DNA of 64,000 nt from Alopecurus myosuroides (GCA_028641055.1 CM054061.1:115762019-115826018), one strand, 5' to 3'. Numbered from the stretch's first letter, positions 26,091 through 39,614 are shown. The notes: generated by a model from the sequence alone, not told the origin. Translations and numbers: made by a program.

Positions 26091-26109
26091 TCCCCCGCAA
26101 CGGCGCTAG
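26091..26109 (-). other. Primer binding site
   Basis: TAGCGCCGTTGCGGGGGA on the minus strand, close to TGGCGCCGTTGCCGGGGA, a form common in Triticeae Gypsy-type elements. It lies about ten bases inside the LTR end at 26119. Confidence 0.7.
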
Positions 26110-26118
26110 AAAAATCCT

Positions 26119-29100
26119 TGATGCTTGCGTTGGGAACCCTAAGAGGAGGGTGTGATGAGCACTGCGGTAGGAGTTTTCCCCTTAGTTAAGAACTAGGGTT
26201 ATCAATCCAGTAGAAGAAAGAGGATCTTCGGAAGTGTGACGCACCGAGATCGGGCACTATGCAGATTTCAGCATTTCCGCCAAAATACACATAATAACCG
26301 ATTCCAGGTTGCCACTTGTGATAACATTACAACAGTTCACGAATAATCCACAACAACAACAGAGGAGGTATATACAAGACGACTCAAACGAGTCAAGGAT
26401 ACAACTGATACAATACAAAGATCCAAATGACAGCGGAAGAAACAACATAGTGTCCGACTACGGGCAAGATACAAATTGGACTAAGATTCCTGAAGATAAC
26501 CGATGGCGTCCAATCCCTGCCCAGGCCAAGCCGGAGGGATTCCCAAGCTAACGTCTTCAGACTTCAAACCTGTTGACTGCAATGTGGAATATGCAGCCAC
26601 GAAATGGATTCGTGGGTCAGTACTATTAAGTACTGGCAAGTGGATAAACCATACTCACAAGATACCAGCGTAACCAATCATCACAAGATACAAATACTTT
26701 GGGTACAACGGAAGGAAGGGATTATTGCAAAGAAGCGGCAGCGGGCAGCACTAACAACTAAAGAGACGCGCTACAACTTCCGGCTAATAGAAAGGGATAA
26801 GAGAGCGTATCAGAACCAACTATAACTACTCACCGAACAATACCCATCCATTGTTACCCCCTACTAAGGAAGCAACCCAAGGAAACTCACACTGTTGATT
26901 AAGGTGACATTCATTTTTATGGTGGAGGTAATCTATATTACTAGTCAAGTTATCATCGTTAAGTGTAAGTTGTCTGAGTACTTGTTAGCCAGCACTTTCA
27001 CCAAGTCATCCATAACAGCGGACAACACAGCTTCTCGAGAAGATTAACCCTGCAGGGATGCACCAATTTGGCCGTACACGTAAGAATAACCCACCAGGCG
27101 GGGATCAAACCCACCAAGAAGGCCACTCAACACAACCCAACTCTTCTTCGCATCCACCCTGGCGCCAAGGGTTCGCACCTGCATATGCATGCATCAAATG
27201 GAAAGCCCGAACTAAGTGTGGCGATTTGGACGAGATGCGAATCGAATCAGAATTGCGGGGGGCGCCCATACACGCTTCCCACATGCGGTTAGTGCGCTCA
27301 TCATGGATCGGAGGACAAGACCCTTTTCCTAATTAAGTTCGACACTAGCAGGCCTCAAAACCACACCGGGCCTCCTACCGGTGCCTTATCATCAAATTAT
27401 TATTACCCCAAGCATTAACATGTTGTTGATTAAGACAAGCCCAACTATCAACTGAACAGGTGATAGAACAAAGGACAACAGGACTAGAGCGCAAACAAAC
27501 CTAAGCATGCTAGTACGACACATGCCAACAAGCAAGAGGGTTATAGGTGTGGAGGTAAGGCCATATCGTGGCAGCAGGGTAAACATGTGATGGGATCAGA
27601 ACACAAGCATCGAAAATACTAGGCTAGCATAAAGACAACGGAAAGAATCGGTAACAAGTGAGGAAAGGCAACATAGGTAGCAAGTGAGTATACTTGCCTG
27701 GAATCCAGCAAGTAGAGGTACATCCGAAGAACTTGTCGGTGCTCACGTCATCTCAACGTCCTATCCGCGAAGAAGCAACAAACTAGAACAAACACCGGAT
27801 GCAACAATTACTACTACGGCAAACAATCCATCATGATCCTATTTTATATGCATGACAAGTTAAAGGGTGCATCAAAATAAATACAGGACATGATGAAACA
27901 TTTTAAATGGGCCCAAATGCAAAGATAAGGTTGCATTTGGAAAATCCAAGGTGCATGCATACTTATTTAAGTGAATTACAAGCAAACATTAGGTTGAAGT
28001 GATTAAATGGCATGGTGGATGATGAAAACAGAATGTATACAACATTAGCTTCAATGTGATATCTCATTTGCCAAATTTGGAATTTTAAATATTTAATTAT
28101 GAATTTTTGCAATTTAAAAGGTTTAATTAAAGCATTAAATTATTGCACCACTTTTAATTAGGAAAAACAGTAAACAAATTATATATTTGAAAAGTACAGA
28201 GAATTTTGATTGGAAAACATACTTTACTTTTCAAATTTGGAGTTAAAATGAATTAGTTATGAATTAAACAAGTTTAACTGATTTAAATTCATGTATAGAA
28301 AATGTTTGAATTTTATTTGCTCAAAACATTAAATAAAATTCATATTTGCAAAGATTATATTTTTCTAGTTGGAATGCATATTTTGTTTGTGCAAAACAGA
28401 GTTGAAATGGCAACGATATGATTTATGCAAGTTTTTAGGGTTATTAAACATTTTCTGGAAAAGAAAAACAAGTGATGGACATTTGCACCGTGGGTGGGCA
28501 TACCCACGCTGGCTGACATGTGGGACCAGGCCACACGGGCGCTGACGAGGCAACCCGGGTCACCGACTGGTGGGGCCTGCTCGCGCGCGGTGAAAACTCA
28601 AAAAAAGGAGGTTTTTGCCTCTGGTGGGATTCGATCCCAGGTCTCCCAGGCGAGAGACAGAGAGCCAAGCCACTAGGCTGCTGCTGTATTTGTGTAAGGC
28701 TCCAGGTCTGAACCTAGATGACTATAAAAGGTGCGGGATTTTTTTCTGACCAAACTGAAGAACGACACCTGCAGATGGACGACGACGGACAGGAAACGAC
28801 GGGCGACGACGGACAGAGGTGGCACCGAGCGACCAGAATCGGCGATGCTACAGGCGTGCTCGTGGGTGCAGGTGTGCGTGTATGTGCTGCACGTGTATGT
28901 GCACACACGGGAGGGCGCTCGCTGGAGTAAGAGCTCCTATTTGAGGTCCCGTCCATGGCTGCCGAAGGTCTAGCACATGGGGACGGTGCCTAGCGGATGC
29001 AAAAGGGGAGGTAAATGTCGGGAGTCGGACGGGGACCTCACCGGGAGGGGCTCGGGGTAGTTGATCGTGCTCGGGGAAGACTGTCAACGCCGAATTTCGC

Positions 29101-31275
29101 CGAAGAAGGAGCTCTGTCGGAGTGGAAGAAGAGGATGTCGCCTGCCCTGTAGTCGTGCTCGCGCCAGTTTCTCCTGTGTAGCTGTAGCAGGAGACGCAAC
29201 GGATCTCCTCGTCACGGAAACAGCTCGCAGGCTGGTCGGGGATGGTGGCAAGTTTGAGCACAAGCTCCTGCCATGGAGGTTATTGGTACAGGAGAGGGGA
29301 AAATTGTGAGAGGAAGGAGATGGCGGCGGAGAGGAAAAGGAGAGGAAGGCTAGGGTTTGGGAAAGGAGGGAGGCTAGCCTCGGGGTAGATAAAGGAAGGG
29401 AGAGGGGAGGGAGCAGGTGGAGCAGGGGGGTCCATGGTGCGGACAGCGACAGGAGGAGTCACGCCCTCCTCGTGCTCCCTGTACGGAGAAGAAGATCGAT
29501 AGGAGGTGGGATGGGGTTGGGTTTCGGTGTGGTATCCTACTGGGACGGTTTTGGCCTGGTGGGTTGCTCTCTCTCTCTCACTCAAACATTTTTTTGTTTG
29601 GTTTCTTTTATTAATTTACAGAGATTGTTTTTGCACTGTTGAAAATAATTTGTTTTTTAGGCCACAAGCTCAACTTAGATTTTATGACAATAGGATTGGA
29701 AAATTTTTAATTGTTTGGTGAGTTTTACAATGCAGATGACATGATGGCATGATGCATGACTATGCAAAAGAAAACAAGCAAAACTAATTGGGGAAACCCC
29801 GGGCGTTACAGGAAGGTTGATGCCACTGACGGTGGTGCTCGCGCTTCACCGGTGTCAGCAACAACGTGGAACCTGCACACAAATAAACCAAAATACTTTG
29901 CCCCAACGGTACAGTGAGGTTGTCAATCTCACCGGTCTTGCTGAAAACAAAGATTAGACGTATAGTGTGGAAAACAGTGTATGCTTGCACTAAGTAAAGA
30001 GAGCAGGAAATTGTTGTGGTTTGTTTAACAATGTGGAAAATGGACCAGGGTTCATAGGTTCACTAGTGGTGTCTCTCCATAAAAATAACATGTTGGGTGA
30101 AGAAATTACAGCTAGGCAATTGACAAATAGAGGTTGCACCGTAGTGCACAATATAACATGATGACTACTATGATATTTAGTGAGGGCATTACAACAAAAT
30201 ACATAGACCGAAATCCATCTGCATCTATGACTAATAATCCACCCTAAGGTTATCATCCGAACCCCCTAAGGTATTAAGTTGCAAGCAACAGATAACTGCA
30301 TTAAATAATGTGTGTAATATAAGAAATTATTGTACACGCGGGCACTCTCACCGCTGTTTTCTCCCTAGTGGCAACATCACATCCTCCCCCGTCATGTTTC
30401 TGTCACTCGAGCACAGGCGAAAAGGAGGCATGAACCCACTATCTAGCATAAATACTCCCTCTTGAAGTCACTAGCAACTACTTGGCCAGAGCAACCACTA
30501 GCAACGAAAAGCATGCAAGATCACAAATAAAATATGCAATAAAGACTATAATCAACTTGGCATAAGGTCAATATTCATCGGATCCCATCAAATAGAGCAT
30601 ATAGAATTACATATGATCAATCTCGATCATGATAGGCAGCTCACGAGATCTAAACATGGAGGCATATGAGGAGGAGACAACCATCTAGCTACTGCTATGG
30701 ACCCGTAGTCCGGGGATGAACTACTCACGCATCACTACGGAGGCAGGCATGGTGATGTAGAAGCCTCCGGTGATGATTTCCTCTCCGGCAGGTTGCTGGG
30801 AGACAGCTCCAGAACCCCCTGATCTAGGGTTGACGACGACGGCGGCTGCGGAACTTTTTGGGGATTTTTTATAAGGTCTTTAGGGTTTTCCATCTGGGGG
30901 ATAAATAGGCGAAAGGGCAGAGGCGGTGGAGGCCAGGGGGCCCCACACCCATAGCTGGCGCGGTCAGGGGGAGGCCGCGCCACCCTATGGTGTGGCCCCC
31001 CTGATGCCCGTCTTCGACTCCTTTTCGGTGTTCTGGATGCTTCCGGGGAAAATAGGCACTTCGGGCTTTGTGGGGTCCAATTCCGAGAATGTTTCCGGAT
31101 CAACTTTTCTGAAACCAAAAACAGCAGATTACAGAGAACTGGCACTTTGCATCTTGTTAATAGGTTAGTCCCGGAAAACGTATAAAAATGCTATAAATAA
31201 GGGAGAAAACATGTAGCAATTGGCATAATATGATCATGGAGCATCATAAATTATAGATACCTTGGAGACGTATCA
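26119..31275 (-). repeat. 5' LTR of the GGGTG-flanked element, split by a solo LTR
   Basis: The LTR parts are 26119-26234 and 29816-31275. Both align to the 3' LTR with few differences, so the host element is fairly young and the insertion at 26235 is younger still. Confidence 0.9.
26235..29810 (-). mobile_element. Solo LTR (3576 bp) nested in the 5' LTR
   Basis: The ends are TGTGACGCACC and GGGCGTTACA, which are near-perfect inverted termini (TGTAACGCC on the minus strand). The flanking TSD GGAAG is perfect (26230-26234 and 29811-29815). There is no repeat between its ends and no pol, PBS or PPT, so it is a solo LTR. Its design (AT-rich U3, GC-rich core 28480-29520, a distal ATGCAGCCACGA segment near 26590) parallels the LARD-like LTRs at 5756-10436, so it belongs to a related long-LTR group. 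Small ORFs in the GC-rich core have no recognised product. Confidence 0.9.
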
Positions 31276-31280
31276 GGGTG

Positions 31281-32799
31281 CGGGGTTTGGCGACAGCGAC
31301 GGCTCCAGACGGCGGAGATGAGAAGATCGGCCGCGGCGACGATATCGACGGTGACGGCTGTCCTGCACGAGGGATCAAGCGGGGGTGTCAGGGTGGGCCT
31401 AGGGGATATGGAGAGCACAACGGTGGAGAGAGCAAGCTGTGGGATCGCTCGAGTTGATCTCCACCTGTCCGATGGGTCCGTGGTGGCCGCCGGCGGCTAT
31501 TTGCTCCGCGGCGCTCGTAGAGAGCTCATGGGCTTGGTCCAGCGGCTCGAGGTGGGTGTGGTGCGTGTGGGGAGGGCAGTGGCGAGGCAAGGGCACGGGG
31601 GATGGCTTAAGGGCATGACGCCGAGGCGGTGGACACGGGGGCGCTCTCGGCCGCGCCGTGTTCGGGACGGGAACGTGTTCCCTAGGCGTGCACGATGTTC
31701 AAGAGGGCAGGCTTCATGTCTGGGGGCCCTGGGGCGGTCTAGGGCAACGAGGGGACATGCGGCAGTGGTCGATGTGAGGCCATAGTGCACCAGGTGAGGC
31801 GTGCACTGTGTGCCACCCTACTCCTCCTTTTTTCTCTCCCTGTCCCCTCTCGTTTTCCTACCTCACCCCTCCTTCTAGAAGCAAGACCAACGCACCACAA
31901 TGAGGTACAAACATCAGGGTACAGGTTTGACAAGGTTGCACTTCTTAGTTTGACCCAAAAATAAAAGAAAACAAATGCCAAAATTTGATAAAACTCTATT
32001 TCTGAAAACTTCAGAAAAGTTCAGTTAGCAGAGACTTAGAAAAATTCTAAGTGTTGAAAAACTGTTAAAAATATCACAAAGTTCACACTGTTTTCAAGGT
32101 TCAAATAAATTCCAATTTTTGTTTTCAAAGTTGGAGATTGATAAACATGTTTTAAAATTTCAGAAACATCCTTTGAAAACAAATTTGGAATAGTGGAAGG
32201 CTATGAAAACAAAGTGGGAAAAGGTGTACTTTCTGTTTTTCTCTGTTTTCTAAAAGTGCGATTTTCTATCTTATTTTCCTTCCACAAAAACAACAATCAA
32301 AAGATTTTTTTTACTATTCCAAAATCCAAACCAAACTTATGGATTCATAGTCCATATATCAAGGAAAAAATACAAGTCAATAAAACACAAAATGGAATAT
32401 TATAGCCTAGTGAAAACAAGTGTGGAAAACAGGTACATGGCTATATTTTCACGGAATAGTTTCTATAGAAAACTTGGAAGAAAACTTTCATAAATCATTT
32501 TAAAATTTTGTTTTCTTGGATCCAACAAAGCTAAAAGTTTATTTCAAGATTCAAGCAAGCATGATCCAAGTCTAGGAACAAAATCACTCAAGTAACATTA
32601 TGAAAAACATAAAGGTTTTTTTCCAGAAAACTTGTTTGTATTGGTTTTTCAAATGAAACAAAATTTGCATTGCATATATGACTATTGTCATATAAACATG
32701 TTGGTTCAAACAAACATGTTGTTAGAAATTTTTTTTTGTTGTCCCACAGTTTTGTCTCCTTGGGCTACAGTACAAGAATCCAAAAACTGGGGTGTGACA
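31281..32799 (-). mobile_element. Proximal part of the TGTCACACCCC long LTR
   Basis: It starts on the minus strand with TGTCACACCCCAGTTTTTGG at 32799. GC-rich from 31281 to about 31860, then AT-rich. The GC-rich core rejoins 21124 when the nested element is removed. The 155-codon plus-strand ORF at 31318-31785 lies in this core, ends without a recognised domain and is not called as a gene. Confidence 0.6.
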
Positions 32800-35174
32800 G
32801 TTTGTGCCATTTTTCGTACATTTGCTCTTTTACGATGTCAAGTGGATTTCTTTGCTTCACGAAACATCAGTGGCTGTAGCTAATGTTTAGAAGTATCAAA
32901 AGCACTTGTGACATACAGAACCAATGGATTTTTAATTGTTGCACTAACCCTCTAATGCGAATTACTGTTTGAGTCTGGTGTGAAGGAAGTTTTCAAGGGT
33001 CAAGAGAAGAGGTGATATATGTGAACAAGAAGAGTGCAAGGTCAAAGCTTGGTGATGCCCCCGTGGTTCATACAAGCATATTTTTAGAAGACTCAAGCAT
33101 ATAATCTTGGGGATGCCCAAGGCATCCCCTTCTTCATCAACTATCTATGAGGTCACTTCTCGTGAAACTATATTTTTATTCGGTCACATCATATGAAATT
33201 TACTTGGAGCGTCATTTATTTTTCATTCAGTTTTATTTTGTTTTATTTTGTTTTCTTTGCTATATTAATATCACTGGAACCTATCATACTTGTGTGTGAG
33301 AGAGACACGCTCCGTTTTCATTGCTTAGAACACTCTAGTTTACATTCTTATTGTTCTGTCAGTGTTCACTTTTTGCCCTAACTGCATTTATCCCTTGTTT
33401 TCATCCATCTCTTATTCAGAGATGTTAGTTTTAGTAGAGTTATGTGAGTACTCTCATGCTTGCTTGATGTATCATTTAGAGAGTTTTTGTTAAAACATAT
33501 TTTGTATGGTTCTTGTTGGAACTAGAAAATGCTACGTGCGGGAGATGGTATAACGAAAAAGCTTGCATATTCTTGTAGATCACTAAACTGTTTCACTTGA
33601 TTATTTGATGTTGTTTTGAGATATTAATAAGCTTAATGGTAAACTTTATGGTTTAGTAGAGTAAAAACAATTAATGGTTGGTCTATAAGCTTGAAACTGT
33701 GTCACACTCAAATAACCAGTTGATAGGATAATGGTATATGACTTCCTTTGCTGATAGCAATCGTGATAGATTTTTGTTACGCGCTACGGCCGGGGTAGCG
33801 AACAGTGACTTGTCACTGCCACGTACCCTCTTGGAGTGATTTTCATTATGCCTTGTGAGATCATGATTTTATTTGGAATCTTTTAACTTGTGAGTTCTAT
33901 GTTGTGGTTTTCTGGCACTTCCACCATCCATATTTCCTAGCCTCTTTGGTACTGTGCATTTCCTATTCTCGCATTGAGAGTTGGTGCAAACTTCGCCAGT
34001 ACATCCAAACCCCGTGGGAGAACTTTGTTCTTCTACACATAAGACAAAATTTATCTTCCTCAAAACAGCCACCATATCTATCTACCATGGCATTTTCATA
34101 GCCATTCCGAGATATATTTCCATACAACATTCATCATCATTATGTTACTTGTCATGCTTCATTGTTATTTTGCATACTGCTACATTGGCAGGAGCATTTA
34201 GTTTTATTTACATCAGAGATATTTCAGTTTGAGTTATGAGTACTAAAAGTGTTATGATTCATTGTAAAATAGAGTGTTGCCCCTACCAGTGAGGTTATAA
34301 ATGAAAAAATATTAAAAAATAAATAAAGGCCCAAAAAGAAAAAAAAAGGCAAAATAGAGATAATAAAGAGAGAGGGGGTAGCACTACTATAATTTATTCC
34401 ACACTTGTGCTTGGTTAGCATCATTACTTCAGTTTGGAGCGAGTTTTCATATTATGACTTGCATAACTATGTGGGAAACTTACATTATAGAACTTGGCTT
34501 GTATATTCCAATGACGAGCCTCCTCAAAAGTGCTCTAGGTCTTCGTGAGAAAGCAAGTTGGATGCACCCCCACTAGTTCCATTGGAGAGCTTTCATACAC
34601 TTATAGCTCTATGTGCATCCGTTGTGTGAAAATCACTACTCATTGCATAACTTCGATTATAAGACTTCCTCTTGTCTAGTGATCACTTCCAGTTGTGTGA
34701 GACTTTATTCCATTGACCTTCGAAACCCCCGTAATGTTCTTTTAGCCATAAAATCCTGGTGCTAGGGATCAATACAGAACACTTGCTTGTTTTGGGGTGC
34801 ACAATTAATTGAATGGTTTTCCTACGTGCATATTTTCTCACTTGATTTGATCCTAACATGAGTTGTTGTGAGAGTTTGATGCCTTGGATGATTATATTGT
34901 TGTTCTTGAAGCTTAAATCATCTTTAATATACTTTGCACAGTGGATTGTATTTTAGTATTAATTCATTGAATTTTTTTACTTTGTTCTTCCTAATGGTTT
35001 ATACATTATTCTTTGATATCAACTATGAACCACATCCTTTATTCATTTGATCCTAGTTTACATGCTTTACATTACTATGATGATCAAGTTTATGTTGGTA
35101 GCATGTCACCTCAGAAATTATTTGTTTTATCGTTTACCTACTCGAGGACGAGTAGGAACTAAGCTTGGGGATGT
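32800..35174 (+). mobile_element. Internal region of a plus-strand TGATACG-group element
   Basis: No gene. The motifs match the interior of the 22706-26118 region in opposite orientation (GGGGATGCCCAAGGCATCCC near 33112), and it ends in the tract AAGCTTGGGGATGT directly before an LTR. Its left side is cut at 32800 by the TGTCACACCCC LTR, so the element's 5' half is missing here. Confidence 0.65.
35160..35174 (+). other. Polypurine tract
   Basis: TAAGCTTGGGGATGT immediately before the LTR start TGATACGTC on the plus strand. Confidence 0.7.
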
Positions 35175-36545
35175 TGATACGTCATAAACGTATCCTTAAT
35201 TTCTGATGTTCCATGTTGTTTTCATGCCTTATGCTACATGTTTTCCTTACACTTTATGTCATTTTAATCGATTTCCCGGGACTAACCTATTGACAAGATG
35301 CCACAAAGCCTGTTGTTTTTAGTTTCAGAAAAGTTGTTTTGGAAATATTCTTGGAATTGGGCGATTCAAAATCTAGAATTCTTAGAAGTCCCGGAGGGTC
35401 AAGGAAGTCCGAAGGAGACCCGGAGGGGGGCCCCGGAGCCCCCACACCATGCTTGGGAGCGGGTGGGCTCCTGGACGCGCCTTGGGGGTGGTGTGGGCCC
35501 CACGAGCGCCCACCGACATCTCCCTTACGCTTATATATGCCCCCCGATGCATCAAACCTAGAGAAATCGTCCTTTTCCACCAAAAACATCCGTAGCTCCG
35601 CTGCCGCCGCCGACAAGTTTCGGGGGACATAAATCTCTGTTCCTGCACCCTGCTAGGACGGGGAAGTTCCGCCGGAACCATATCCATCGACTCCACCACC
35701 ATATCCATCGATGTTGATGTTTCCTATGATGATGAGGGAGTAGTTCTCCCCCGGGGCCGAGGGCTCTACCGGTAGCTATGTGATCATGAGCTTTGTAATC
35801 TAGTTGAATATGTAGATGTACTCTTGATCTGTTATGCTACTCAAGTGGTTTTGTTATGAGATCTCCGTAGACACTTTGATCACGGTGTAAAGGTGGTAGT
35901 GTGTGCACCATGTGGTTTAGCATGATATTTATATCTTGTGTTGGATGACCCTATGAAATTGTGGCGTTTGTCTAGTACCTTCTAGGGCGCTCATAGTGAC
36001 AACGTGGGGTTAACTAGACATGGGAATGCAATTTTGAGGAGTGCTTTGTAGCCCTACGCAATGAATTGGTGTTTGTTATTCAACCGGAGAGTGGTTCAGA
36101 GTAGCATAGTGAAGAGAGAATATATATGCATTCAATTATGTTATCATTGTTGAGAGTGGCCACTAGTGAAAATAGGATCCCTAGGCCTTTTTTATAAGCA
36201 TTGATACACCATTTACAATCAGTTCTGCTACATGTTTGCTTGCTGCCATTTTTATTTCAGATTGCTATTATCACTTATACACATCCATATTACTTGTATT
36301 TCACTCTCTCTTCGCCGAACAAGTGCACCTATACGACTGACAATTGTATTAGGTGTGTGGGGGACACAAGATACTTCTTGTATCGTGATTGCAGGGTTGC
36401 TTGAGAGGGATACCTTTGACCTCTTCCTCCCTGAGTTCAATAAACCTTGGGTAATCCACTTAAGGGAAACTTGCTGCTATTCTCAAAACCTCTGCACTTG
36501 GAGGCCCAATACTATCTACAAGAATAAAAGCGTGTGTAGACATCA
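35175..36545 (+). mobile_element. 3' LTR (about 1371 bp), TGATACG group, plus strand
   Basis: It begins TGATACGTCATAAACG and appears to end GTGTAGACATCA, then a C-run (36549-36560). It differs clearly from the 18269/21130 LTR type and from the 12436 fragment, so it is a separate subfamily. No matching target duplication can be checked because the 5' half is lost. Confidence 0.7.
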
Positions 36546-37250
36546 AATCCCCCCCCCCCCACGGCTTCATCGTCAATGGCGACCTTGACCTTCGCCGCCA
36601 CTAAAGAGGAAGACGTCGTCATGGTATCGGGCACGCCCAACGGAGAAACCACCGATAATAGTGTCCCCGTCGGAGTGATATTTGACGCTGCCTCCGCAAC
36701 ATTCTCCACCGCCACCGTCTCACCTTCGAGGTGGCCGCTCACAGCAACACCGCTTGAAGCCATCATGAAAAGGGAAAAAACGGACGCGCTGATGATTTTA
36801 GGTCGCCAGAAATGGGCTTGCTGTGGAGGTGCTTCGGAAGATGTGCACCGAAACGTTTGAGAGTGAGGTGTGGGGAAGGAAGAAGAAAGAGGAGGCTATT
36901 TCTAGCCCCCGCAAAGATGCATTCTCCAACGGTCGTGACCGTTAGATGCGCGCCATGCAGCGTGCATTGACTACGCCTCTACCGCATGCCGTTGCAACTA
37001 GAGATTAGTGGGGCATTTGAAATTTATTTGGTGGAAGTGTAGATCTATGTCTACTCCTTCAGTCCTCGAAGAATCAAGACGTTTGGGTGGATGGAGTTGG
37101 AGGTGAACCTTTAGGCATTAATGGTGGAGAGAGAGTGTGTGAAAGCTTGGTTTTCTCAAGGAAGGGGAAGATCAACAAATAGGAGCACCCCAAATCCAGT
37201 CGTTATGTACCCAGGATCCCGCAACCGTGGCACTACCGCCGGCCCTAGCG
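36546..37250. other. Unassigned GC-rich segment
   Basis: A C-run is followed by a 94-codon plus-strand ORF (36576-36860) with no domain, then moderately AT-rich sequence. It may be a fragment of an older element. The tail near 37220-37255 (ACTACCGCCGGCCC) belongs to the same host unit that resumes at 44496. Confidence 0.3.
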
Positions 37251-37255
37251 GTACT

Positions 37256-39614
37256 TGAAAGGACACGGATGTCTCCTAGAGGAGGGTGAATAGGCGTTTA
37301 AAAATAATTATGGTTAAGGCTTTAATAAATGCGGAATAAAACTAGCGTTTAATATATCAAGCCAAAACCTTAGCAAACTAGGTTCACCTATGTGCACCAA
37401 CAACTTATGCTAAACAATTCAAGCAGCTATGTGATAGCAAGATATGTTACTTCAAGCTCGATAGCTATCACAAAGTAAATTGCATAAGTAAAGAGATCGG
37501 GTATAGAAATAACCGAGACACGTGGAGACGATGATTTATACAGAAGTTCACTTCCCAATGGAAGCTAAACTACGTTGGAGAGGTATGGAGTCACAATGAC
37601 TCCAAGCGCCCAACGGCTCACCTTATTCTCCTCGTTCCTCCACCAATGAGGAGTGCCACGATCCACTATGGGACCTTTGAGATCTCCACAACTCAATTGG
37701 AGGCTCCCAACAATATCCCACGAGCTACCAAAATTCCGAGATAGCAACAAGGCCTTGAAAGCTTCCAAAGCTTCAAGGAAACAATCAACCGTCTAGGGCA
37801 CTCCAAGTACCTAAGAGGACAAGCTCAAGGGCACTATAAGAACCAAAGAGTAACAAGCTTCTCAACCTTTCACTCGAACGAATCCTCGTAGAGAACTCAA
37901 ACCGATGCAACCTATGCAATGGAAAGAACACAACAAGTGCTCAAATCTTTCACTCTCAAATCCCACCAAAGCAACAAATGCTATGGGGGAGAAAATGGGA
38001 AGAACAAGGAAGAACTCAACAAATGAATCTCCAAGATCTAGCTCCCGAAGGATTTCCCTCACTAAGAGGAGTGATGTATTGGTCGAAAGATAGATCTAGA
38101 TCTCCTATCTCTTTTCCCACTAATTGGAGGCAAGAATAATGGAGGAATAGAGAGAAAGCAAGCTCCAGGAGGTCAACAATGGTGGGGGGGGGACTTGCCT
38201 AAAAGGTGGGGACCATTGGGGAAGAAGACCCCTTATATAGTCCCCCCCGCCAAATCAGACCGTTGGGGGCATTTTGCGCGTCCCCGTCCTTCGGGCCGGC
38301 CTGGACGGCCTCCAGGCCATCCACCTAACAGACTCGCCCAGCCCGGAGCCCGACCTGGGTTGGCCTTCCTGTTTCTAGAAAACACCTTCACTAAAAGCGC
38401 GATATCTTTTACATCCGGATTCCGTTTTCGATGATCTTGGGCTCGCTGAAATCACAATAACGAGCACTAAAAGATTATACAAAGAAACATCATAGTACAT
38501 CATTGGAGGATAAAACCAAATGATGAAAGGTTTTACCTTTCTATAAAGGAACAATCGGTTAAGCCTCCAATATAAAAAACGCAATAAGTTTTCCATGCAA
38601 AACCCGTTTTTGATGAACTTGAGCTTGTATTTAAACACATGACAAGCTCTAAAACCACAAATGGAGAAAACAAAAATAAGAACCAAGAAAGATGATGCCA
38701 AGTATGCAAAGGTTTGAGCTCTCTCGAGTGATGCGATCAAGTTGCTAATATGAGAGCCCCTCTTGATAGTATGGTTATCTATCCTATAACCCGGTCTCCC
38801 TCCTAATGCTATGAGACCGGTAAAATAGAAAAAATATCAAGATCATACATTTGCCTTGAGCATTCCACTTGATCTAGATGATGAAGATCCTGACCTCCTC
38901 AAGATGGAACACCTTTCTTGAGTTTGCTTTGCTCGGTGAAGAGACAAAGATTTCTCCCCCATACGCCACTATGGGAGAGGCTACTTTAAGTACATATTCA
39001 CTTGAATATTATCTCCAAAAGAGTGGCAAGCTTCAAGCATGTGATCTCTTTGATATGCTCCCCTTGAGCTTGCACTTCTCGAACTTGATGACGACCACAA
39101 CTTGACGTCATCCACCATGGACTGTATGAAACCTTCCTTTTGCTGCAAGCCCATGGAAAGATACCTAACCCCACATAGATATACCACACACACACATATA
39201 ATGGGTTAGTACACAAAGCTATATGAACAATTACTTATCATACCATGATCCCACATGGTACATCTTCTTGCTTTGTGAGTTGATCAATATTAACCATCGC
39301 TTAGAACTTTGCCTTGATCAACCTTGTATCTTTTCTTCTCTCTTCATAATAATGATGTATTGAACGTAAAGATGAATGTTCACACAATATTATTATTCAA
39401 CACATACTTGCAATATTCTCAACTCTCTCATGAGCAAACTTGGGATATTCACATGAATAGCACCTTGGTCACCACTTGATCATCTTGAATCCAACACATG
39501 GACATCTGGCATTGCCTCTGGAAAAACTCTACAAGTATAGATCAATGCAACCATTAGTCCATAGAGATTGTCATAAATTACCAAAACCACACATGGGGGC
39601 ACCATTCTCTTTCA
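37256..39614 (-). repeat. 3' LTR of the GTACT element
   Basis: On the minus strand it starts TGAAAGAGAATGGTGCCCCC at 39614 and ends GACATCCGTGTCCTTTCA. A polypurine tract, AAAATGGGGGAGAT, adjoins at 39615-39630. Confidence 0.85.
38232..38240 (-). promoter_or_regulatory. LTR TATA box
   Basis: CTATATAAG on the minus strand, conserved at 43150-43158 in the other LTR. Confidence 0.6.

Larger units (their letters stand above)
21130..31275 (-). mobile_element. Complete non-autonomous LTR retrotransposon, TGATACG family
   Basis: Its two LTRs (21130-22705 and the interrupted 26119-31275) both read TGAT...ATCA, and the element is flanked by a perfect TSD GGGTG (21125-21129, 31276-31280). After a 3.58 kb nested insertion and its 5-bp duplication are removed, the 5' LTR is 1576 bp, the same length as the 3' LTR. 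The internal part is 3.4 kb, has one broken ORF and no pol motifs, so mobility must have been supplied in trans. It sits in the GC-rich core of an older long LTR. Confidence 0.9.

Noticed and set aside
28600..28680. A tRNA gene
   Set aside because: A B-box-like motif is present but no acceptor stem or anticodon arm can be drawn.
31318..31785. 155-codon ORF
   Set aside because: Lies in the GC-rich core of a long LTR; overlapping ORFs on both strands and no domain.
12436..36545. The LTRs at 12436 and 35175 as the two ends of one element
   Set aside because: Both are plus-strand TGATACG types, but their sequences differ well beyond normal LTR divergence and the flanks do not share a target duplication (CCGGC against AATCC).
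36576..36860. 94-codon ORF with alanine/threonine-rich product
   Set aside because: No domain, no splice partner, surrounded by mobile elements; left as unassigned.
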